Source of the DNA: CAIYTF01 sp963664845 | GTDB lineage: Bacteria > Bacteroidota > Ignavibacteria > Ignavibacteriales > Ignavibacteriaceae | Reading direction: 5' to 3' | NCBI GenBank assembly: GCA_963664845.1 | Contig: OY761615.1 | Coordinates: forward strand, 4,898,001 to 4,962,000 | Length of the DNA: 64,000 bases | Shown here: in pieces, positions 58,692 to 64,000 of the stretch | Position numbering within the stretch: the first letter of the stretch is position 1 | How the letters are laid out: the number at the start of each line of letters is the position of its first letter | The notes under the pieces: model-generated | Seen by the model: the letters and a program-made list of their open reading frames with translations, nothing else | Told to the model about the DNA's origin: nothing | Database searches by the model: none | Translations under genes and position numbers: made by a program

Positions 58692-58730
58692 AGAATCCCG
58701 TTGGAAATTGGTTTTCTGACGGGATTCTTT
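58692..58730 (+). terminator. Terminator of acnA
   Basis: Perfect 10-bp stem AGAATCCCGT / ACGGGATTCT with a 17-nt loop and short T-run. The remaining bases up to hsdR (58731-58991) hold degraded GCGGATCGAAACGGATTAG sequence and no gene. Confidence 0.75.
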
Positions 58731-58991
58731 AGTAATGAGGTTCCAATGATTTGTGAATTGAGCCGGGTAGCCTGGAAAGCCAGGAGGGTACGCTGTCCGC
58801 TGCGCGGAACGCGGATCGAAACGGATTAGCGCGGATAGGAAAGAATAGAATCGGGTTTCCCATATAAAACATTGATGCGGTAATCAATTGAATTTGTGGA
58901 TGATGCTATACATCCCTGCGGTTCCACGAACATTTTCTCCCATTACATCCCATTTTTTCCTATTTTGCTATTCTCAATAACGAATTCAACA

Positions 58992-61766
58992 ATGGGAAAT
59001 CAATCACCGGAACAATTAGCGCGGGATACTATCGACAGGCAATTGATTGCCTGCGGGTGGGCCATTCAAAGCATAAAGCAGATTAACCTTAATGCGGGTC
59101 TGGGTATTGCAGTGAGAGAATATCTCACCGATGTCGGCCCTGCCGATTATGTGCTGTTCGTTGGCAGCAAACCCTGCGGAGTGATTGAGGCAAAACGCGA
59201 AGAGGAGGGGCACCGGCTCACCATTCATGAACCCCAGACTGAGAACTACGCACACGCCAAACTGAAACACCTGAAGAATGAACCGCTTTCCTTTGCCTAT
59301 ATAAGTACCGGCGTTGTAACAAATTTTACGGATTTCACCGATCCCAAACCACGTTCCAGGCCTGTATTCAGCTTCCATCGCCCTGAAACGCTGCAAGGCT
59401 GGCTGAAACAGGATAAGTCGCTGCGGACCAGGCTGCATGATCTGCCGGCCTTACCAAGTGTCGGCCTCAGGGAATGCCAGGTAACCGCTATCAATAACCT
59501 TGAAGTTTCCTTCAAAGAGAACCGGCCGAGGGCGCTTATACAAATGGCAACCGGATCAGGCAAGACCTATACTGCCATCACGTTCATATACCGTCTCTTG
59601 AAATTCGCGAAGGCAAAACGGGTATTGTTCCTTGTCGATACTAAAAACCTCGGCGAGCAGGCCGAGCAGGAATTCATGGCCTTTGTTCCGAATGACGATA
59701 ACCGGAAGTTTACCGAACTCTACAGTGTCCACCGGCTGAAATCCAGCAACATTCCCACAGATAACCAGGTATGCATCAGCACCATTCAGCGTCTGTATGC
59801 CGTGTTAAAAGGACGTGATCTAGATGAAACGGAAGAAGAAGTAAACCCGAATGAACGGACGTTTCAGCCTAAAGAAATTCCTCCGGTTGAATACGATCCC
59901 AAGATGCCAATCGAGTTTTTTGATTTTATTGTAATTGACGAATGTCACCGCAGCATATATAATCTGTGGAAACAGGTGCTTGAATATTACGACGCGTTTG
60001 AGATCGGTCTGACTGCAACTCCGGATAACCGTACCATCGGCTATTTTGAACAGAACCTCGTCAGCGAATACTCCCATGAAATGGCAGTCGCGGACGGCGT
60101 TAACGTGAACTACGAGGTCTTCCAGATAGATACCAAAGTCACGCAAAAAGGCGCCACCCTCTGGAAAGGCGAATACATTGAGCACCGTGAACGGCTTAGC
60201 CGCAAGAAACGGCTGGAGCTGCAGGACGAGGATGAGGCCTATACCGCGCAGCAGCTAGACAAAGACGTTGTGAACCCCAACCAGATACGGACTATCGTCC
60301 GTACGTTCAAAGAACACCTGCCGGAGATTTTCAACGACCGCCTCGATAAAGACGGCATGTTTGAAGTGCCGAAAACGCTCATCTTTGCCAAGACCGACAG
60401 CCACGACAACGACATTATTGACATAGTGCGCGAGGAGTTTGCCGAAGGGAACAACTTCTGCAAGAAGATAACCTATAACAGCGAGGACCCGAAAAGTACC
60501 CTGGCGCAGTTCCGCAACGACTATTACCCGCGCATCGCCGTAACGGTTGACATGATTGCTACCGGTACGGACGTGAAACCATTGGAGTGCCTGCTCTTCA
60601 TGCGTGACGTTAAAAGCAAAAACTATTTTGAGCAGATGAAAGGCCGCGGCACCCGGACAATCACCCTGGATAACCTGAAAAAGGTAACGCCCTCTGCAAA
60701 ATTCACCAAGGACCATTTCGTGATAGTGGATGCCATCGGTGTTACCCGAAGCCTGAAAACGGACAGTCGTCCCCTTGAAAAAAGACCGGGTGTACCGCTC
60801 AAGGATTTATTGCAGGCCATTGCAGTCGGTGCGCGTGACGAAGAATTGTTCACTACGCTGGCAGGACGCCTTGCCCGTCTTGATAAGCAGATAACCGAAA
60901 AGGAACGGCAGCAGTTTGCCGGATTGGCCGGCGGCAAGCTGGTTTCACTGGTGGTTAAGGACCTACTGAACTCGTATAACCCCGATGTACTTGAGGCCAT
61001 TGAGGAGCGGGTACGGCATGAAAAAGAAGGTTCTTCTCCCGCGGATATTGAATCGACAATTAAGGCAGAGACGGAAAAGTTGCAGGACGGTGCCGCAAAG
61101 GTGTTCACGGGCGAACTGAACGAGTACATTGAAAACGTCCGCAAGGCACACGAGCAGCGTATTGACCTTACCAATCCGGATGAAGTGCTGAACGTTGGCT
61201 GGGACAAGGACAACAAGGCCAGGGCAGCGGAACTGGTAAACAGCTTCGCTGAGTGGATGAGTCAGCACCGTGATGAACTGCTCGCTTTGCAGATATTCTA
61301 TAATCAGCCCTTCCGCCGCCGTGAACTAACCTACGCCATGATTAAACAGGTATTGGAAAAGCTGTTGAGCGATAAACCCACGCTTGCACCGCTGAACGTC
61401 TGGCATGCCTATGAAGCCCTGGAGCAGTGCAGCGGCTCGCCGATAAATGAACTTACTGCCATTGTCTCACTTATCCGGAAAGTATGCGGACTTGACAGTA
61501 CCCTTACTTCCTACGACAATATTGTAGACAAAAATTTTCAGGCATGGGTGAACACCAAACAGGCCGGTGCAACCAAATTCAACGCGGAACAAATGCAGTG
61601 GCTGAGGATGATAAAAGAATACATTTCCAACAGTTTCCATATAGAGAAGGACGACTTCGACCTGAACCCCTTCAACGCATCCGGCGGCCTCGGCAAAATG
61701 TGGCAGTTGTTCGGTGATAAGACCGATGAAATTATTAACGAGTTAAATGAGGCGTTGACGGCATAG
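58992..61766 (+). CDS. hsdR: Type I restriction enzyme, R (motor/nuclease) subunit
   Basis: 924 residues from the ATG at 58992 (MGNQSPEQLARDTID); a 32-codon upstream extension is not protein-like. PD-(D/E)xK nuclease at the N-terminus (GVIEAKREEEG, about 65), then a superfamily 2 helicase: ATGSGKTYT (about 187), DECHRS (about 316), GLTATP, and GRGTRT. An EcoEI-type C-terminal domain binds the methylase core. The hsdM gene is not in the window, while hsdS is displaced by 1.3 kb of repeats. Confidence 0.94.
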   Translation: MGNQSPEQLARDTIDRQLIACGWAIQSIKQINLNAGLGIAVREYLTDVGPADYVLFVGSKPCGVIEAKREEEGHRLTIHEPQTENYAHAKLKHLKNEPLSFAYISTGVVTNFTDFTDPKPRSRPVFSFHRPETLQGWLKQDKSLRTRLHDLPALPSVGLRECQVTAINNLEVSFKENRPRALIQMATGSGKTYTAITFIYRLLKFAKAKRVLFLVDTKNLGEQAEQEFMAFVPNDDNRKFTELYSVHRLKSSNIPTDNQVCISTIQRLYAVLKGRDLDETEEEVNPNERTFQPKEIPPVEYDPKMPIEFFDFIVIDECHRSIYNLWKQVLEYYDAFEIGLTATPDNRTIGYFEQNLVSEYSHEMAVADGVNVNYEVFQIDTKVTQKGATLWKGEYIEHRERLSRKKRLELQDEDEAYTAQQLDKDVVNPNQIRTIVRTFKEHLPEIFNDRLDKDGMFEVPKTLIFAKTDSHDNDIIDIVREEFAEGNNFCKKITYNSEDPKSTLAQFRNDYYPRIAVTVDMIATGTDVKPLECLLFMRDVKSKNYFEQMKGRGTRTITLDNLKKVTPSAKFTKDHFVIVDAIGVTRSLKTDSRPLEKRPGVPLKDLLQAIAVGARDEELFTTLAGRLARLDKQITEKERQQFAGLAGGKLVSLVVKDLLNSYNPDVLEAIEERVRHEKEGSSPADIESTIKAETEKLQDGAAKVFTGELNEYIENVRKAHEQRIDLTNPDEVLNVGWDKDNKARAAELVNSFAEWMSQHRDELLALQIFYNQPFRRRELTYAMIKQVLEKLLSDKPTLAPLNVWHAYEALEQCSGSPINELTAIVSLIRKVCGLDSTLTSYDNIVDKNFQAWVNTKQAGATKFNAEQMQWLRMIKEYISNSFHIEKDDFDLNPFNASGGLGKMWQLFGDKTDEIINELNEALTA

Positions 61767-61773
61767 GGAATGG

Positions 61774-61881
61774 TCTGAACTGTGATTTATAAGATTTATA
61801 TGAGGGACATGATGAAGAGTACTAGGAATAATCAATCTTGTTTCTCATAAATCACATGAATCAAAAAAATCAAAGTTCAGA
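61774..61881 (+). repeat. Palindromic element unit A
   Basis: 108 bp. Left arm TCTGAACTGTGATTTATAAG, right arm ending AATCAAAGTTCAGA, about 30 pairable bases each side of a variable middle. Starts 7 bp after the hsdR stop. Confidence 0.8.
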
Positions 61882-61925
61882 CAACAATAAATGAGAATAG
61901 TCGGAACTATGATTTGTGAGAATGG

Positions 61926-62027
61926 TCTGAACTGTGATTTATAAGATTTATATGAGAGACATGATGAAGTGTATTATGTTTAACCAATTATATTATCTCA
62001 GAAAGCATATGAACCAGATAAATCAAT
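61926..62027 (+). repeat. Palindromic element unit B, right arm degenerate
   Basis: Left arm is nearly identical to unit A. The right arm reads AAATCAATGTGAAG and runs into the GxxExxY gene, so the gene appears to have replaced or interrupted it. A further half-arm GGAACTATGATTTGTGAG lies just upstream at 61902-61920. Confidence 0.65.
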
Positions 62028-62054
62028 GTGAAGAAAAAGGAAGGATTAGTAGCT

Positions 62055-62459
62055 ATGACGGATTCTATTAAGCCTGAGTTTAAGTATTCCGAACTTACCG
62101 GTAAGATTATCGGTTGCGCTATGGAAGTTCATAAAGCATTGGGAAATGGTTTTCAGGAAAAAATTTATCAACGGGCTTTGGCGATTGAAATGGAAGTTGC
62201 AGGACTTGAATTCTCCAGGGAATTTGAAATGCCCGTTTATTACAGAGGTGTTGAAGTTGGGACCCGAAGAGTGGATTTTTTGGTGGATGCCGTTATAAGC
62301 GTTGAATTGAAGGCTTTGATTCAAATTGAACCCGTACATTTTGCGCAAGCTATCAATTATCTTGAAGCTTATAATCTGGAGGTCGGGTTGCTGATTAACT
62401 TTGGGAATACCAAGCTTGAATTTCACCGATTGCATAACAAAAAATACAAACCAGTCTGA
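62055..62459 (+). CDS. GxxExxY protein (PD-(D/E)xK nuclease fold)
   Basis: 134 residues from the ATG at 62055, with AAGGA upstream; a GTG at 62028 inside the repeat arm is the alternative. GFQEKIY is the defining motif (about residue 32) and RRVDFLVDAVISVELKA gives the D...ExK of a nuclease-like core. Function is not established. Palindromic repeats surround it, and its last codons and TGA stop (CCA GTC TGA) come from the TCTGAAC start of the next repeat. It splits hsdR from hsdS. Confidence 0.88.
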   Translation: MTDSIKPEFKYSELTGKIIGCAMEVHKALGNGFQEKIYQRALAIEMEVAGLEFSREFEMPVYYRGVEVGTRRVDFLVDAVISVELKALIQIEPVHFAQAINYLEAYNLEVGLLINFGNTKLEFHRLHNKKYKPV

Positions 62460-62502
62460 ACTGTGATTTATGAGAATGGTCTGAACTGTGATTAAGGAAA
62501 TA
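62456..62502 (+). repeat. Two consecutive left half-elements after the GxxExxY gene
   Basis: TCTGAACTGTGATT occurs twice (from 62455 and 62480) before the full unit C, without right arms. Suggests deletion or nested insertion inside the array. Confidence 0.65.
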
Positions 62503-62621
62503 TCTGAACTGTGATTTATGAGATTTATATGACAGACATGATGAAGCGTATTGAGACGCAAACAATTTAATTTTCCCATAAAACCCATAAATCCCATGAA
62601 TCAAATAAATCACAGTTCAGA
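62503..62621 (+). repeat. Palindromic element unit C
   Basis: 119 bp; left arm TCTGAACTGTGATTTATGAG, right arm AATCACAGTTCAGA. Followed by a conserved linker of about 20 bp (CAATAAAAAATGAGAATAG) before the next TCTGAAC. Confidence 0.85.
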
Positions 62622-62663
62622 CAATAAAAAATGAGAATAGTCTGAACTGTGATTAAGAAAATA

Positions 62664-62791
62664 TCTGAACTGTGATTTATGAGATTTATATGACAGACAT
62701 GATGAAGCGTATTGAGACGCAAACAATTTAATTTTCCCATAAAACCCATAAATCCCATAAATCCCATGAATCAAATAAATCATAGTTCAGA
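62664..62791 (+). repeat. Palindromic element unit D
   Basis: 128 bp, nearly identical to unit C with one extra 9-bp copy of ATAAATCCC in the right arm and a C-to-T change. A half-element (62641-62663) precedes it, exactly as before C, so C and D look like a recent duplication of about 160 bp. Confidence 0.85.
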
Positions 62792-62810
62792 CAATAAAAA
62801 ATGAGAATAG

Positions 62811-62919
62811 TCTGAACTGTGATTAATGGGATTTTTGTGATGGGTATGATGTAGTGTATTTAGCGTGCACGATTTTATTTTCTCATAAATCGTATGAATC
62901 ACATAAAGCATAGTTCAGA
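62811..62919 (+). repeat. Palindromic element unit E
   Basis: 109 bp; left arm TCTGAACTGTGATTAATGGG, right arm ending CATAGTTCAGA, middle GCGTGCACGATTTTATTTTC. Belongs to a second subtype together with unit F. Confidence 0.85.
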
Positions 62920-62938
62920 CAATAATAAATGAGAATGG

Positions 62939-63047
62939 TCTGAACTGTGATTAATGGGATTTTTGTGATGGGTATGATGCAGTGTATTGAGCGTGCACAA
63001 TTTTATTTTCTCATAAATCGTATGAATCATATAAATCATAGTTCAGA
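62939..63047 (+). repeat. Palindromic element unit F
   Basis: 109 bp, nearly identical to unit E (period 128 bp including the AATAATAAATGAGAATGG linker). Ends 18 bp before the hsdS start codon. Confidence 0.85.
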
Positions 63048-63065
63048 CAATAATAATGGAAATGA

Positions 63066-64000
63066 ATGAACAAAGAAACTATACTACCCGGTCATTGGCA
63101 AGTAAAAACACTCGGAGAAGTGTGCACCACAACAAGTGGCGGAACACCAAGTCGGAGAAATTTGAATTATTACGGTGGAAGTATCCCGTGGGTTAAATCA
63201 GGTGAGTTGAACAAAGGGGTGATCTATGATACTGAAGAAAAAATTACCGATGAGGCAATAAAAAATTCCAGTGCAAAAGTATTTCCCAAAGGAACTCTTT
63301 TAATTGCCCTGTATGGCGCCACCATCGGTAAACTTGCATTCCTTGGTGTTGATGCGGCCACCAATCAGGCAGTTTGTGGCATTTTCAAGAGCGAGAATGT
63401 TGACTCAAATTATCTTTTCCATTATCTCTTTTAAAAAAGCCAAATTTAGTCAAACAAAGTATTGGGGGAGCCCAACCAAATATTAGTCAGGGAATATTGA
63501 AGAGCCTTGAAATTCCACTTCCGCCAATTACCGAACAGCGATCTATAGTTGCAAAAATAGAAGAACTCCTGAGCGATTTGGAAAACGGAAAGCAGCAACT
63601 GCAAACTGCCCAGCAGCAGTTAAAAATTTACCGCCAAAGTTTGCTGAAATGGGCATTTGAAGGCAAACTCACCAATAAAGACGTTAAAGCTGGCGAATTA
63701 CCAGAAGGATGGACGTGGGTTGAATTAGAGGATGTTGCGGACAAAATTACTGATGGTGAGCATTTTAGGCCCAAAACACAGGCTGAAGGTATCCCTTTTT
63801 TGTCTTCCAAGGATATAAGGGATAACGGCGTTTCGTTTGGTGAGCCATTGTTCATTTCGGAAGAAACTTCAAAGAAAGCACGTGAACGATGCAATCCTGA
63901 AAAGGGTGATGTGCTAATTGTTAGCCGTGGAGCTTCTGTCGGTAGAATGTGTATTGTCGATACGGATGAAGTATTTTGTTTACTTGGCAGTGTGATATTA
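63066..64000 (+). pseudogene. hsdS: Type I restriction specificity subunit, frameshifted, 3' end outside window
   Basis: Sets the DNA target of the type I enzyme. The first frame (63066-63434) encodes most of target-recognition domain 1 (GHWQVKTLGEVCTTTSGGTP, ALYGATIGKLAFLG) and stops after HYLF. The protein continues in another frame from 63431 (LKKPNLVKQSIGGAQPN, then PLPPITEQRSIVAKIEELL, a helical spacer, then LPEGWTWVELEDVADKITDG starting domain 2). The break is in CTTTTAAAAAAG, where one extra base would rejoin the frames. Decay, a base error, or on/off switching by homopolymer slippage could each explain it. Confidence 0.85.

Noticed and set aside
60623..61216. 197-residue minus-strand frame inside hsdR
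   Set aside because: Ser/Arg-rich shadow frame of the clear hsdR coding sequence.
61774..63047. Repeat array considered as a CRISPR array
   Set aside because: Units are 108-128 bp palindromes with conserved linkers, not short repeats with unique spacers, and no cas genes are present.

Overview
The window looks like chromosomal DNA from a Gram-negative heterotroph of the Bacteroidota/Ignavibacteriota neighbourhood. Three secreted pectin-active enzymes end in a type IX secretion (T9SS) sorting tail of the NYPNPFNP class, many start codons lack a clear Shine-Dalgarno sequence, and amino-acid genes sit in long dedicated operons. The species cannot be named from sequence alone. No rRNA, tRNA or CRISPR array was seen.

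Layout. 1-9.4 kb: pectin island (CE8 pectin methylesterase with an in-frame TGA, PL1 pectate lyase, PL9 pectate lyase), all with the same repeat-module plus T9SS-tail architecture. 9.5-10.3 kb: an exported protein of unknown function with two copies of one domain. 10.5-15.5 kb (minus): thrA-thrB-thrC. 15.8-16.1 kb: AbiEi-like antitoxin remnant. 16.3-28.6 kb (plus): branched-chain amino acid operon with a promoter, a candidate Ile/Leu/Val-rich leader peptide and ilvD-ilvB-ilvN-ilvC-leuB-leuA-leuC-leuD-cimA. 28.6-50.1 kb: nitrogen block, mostly minus strand: amtB-PII; amino-acid permease-PP2C phosphatase-Ser/Thr kinase-glutamine synthetase; two glutamate dehydrogenases; a response-regulator/ATP-grasp fusion; a two-component pair; an outer-membrane porin. 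A rifamycin phosphotransferase gene lies inside this block on the plus strand. 50.3-58.7 kb: pabB-pabC, a secreted alpha/beta hydrolase, a CNNM/CorC protein, thioredoxin, an enoyl-ACP-reductase-like SDR and aconitase. 58.9-64 kb: type I restriction locus (hsdR, frameshifted hsdS) split by an array of about 110-130 bp palindromic repeats that surround a GxxExxY nuclease-fold gene.

How the genes work together. The pectin enzymes would demethylate and cleave pectin outside the cell. The thr operon and the ilv/leu/cimA operon give two routes to 2-oxobutyrate (threonine and citramalate) and a nearly complete Ile/Val/Leu pathway, lacking only a threonine deaminase and a transaminase here. In the nitrogen block, the ammonium channel, amino-acid permease and porin promoters share one geometry: -35, 17 bp, -10, 12 bp, then CCTTATNTAAT, set in an inverted repeat at two of the three sites. 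That suggests an undescribed nitrogen regulator. The most unusual features are this shared operator, the palindromic array with its GxxExxY gene, the ilv leader with competing RNA stems, and the kinase/phosphatase/permease/GS operon.
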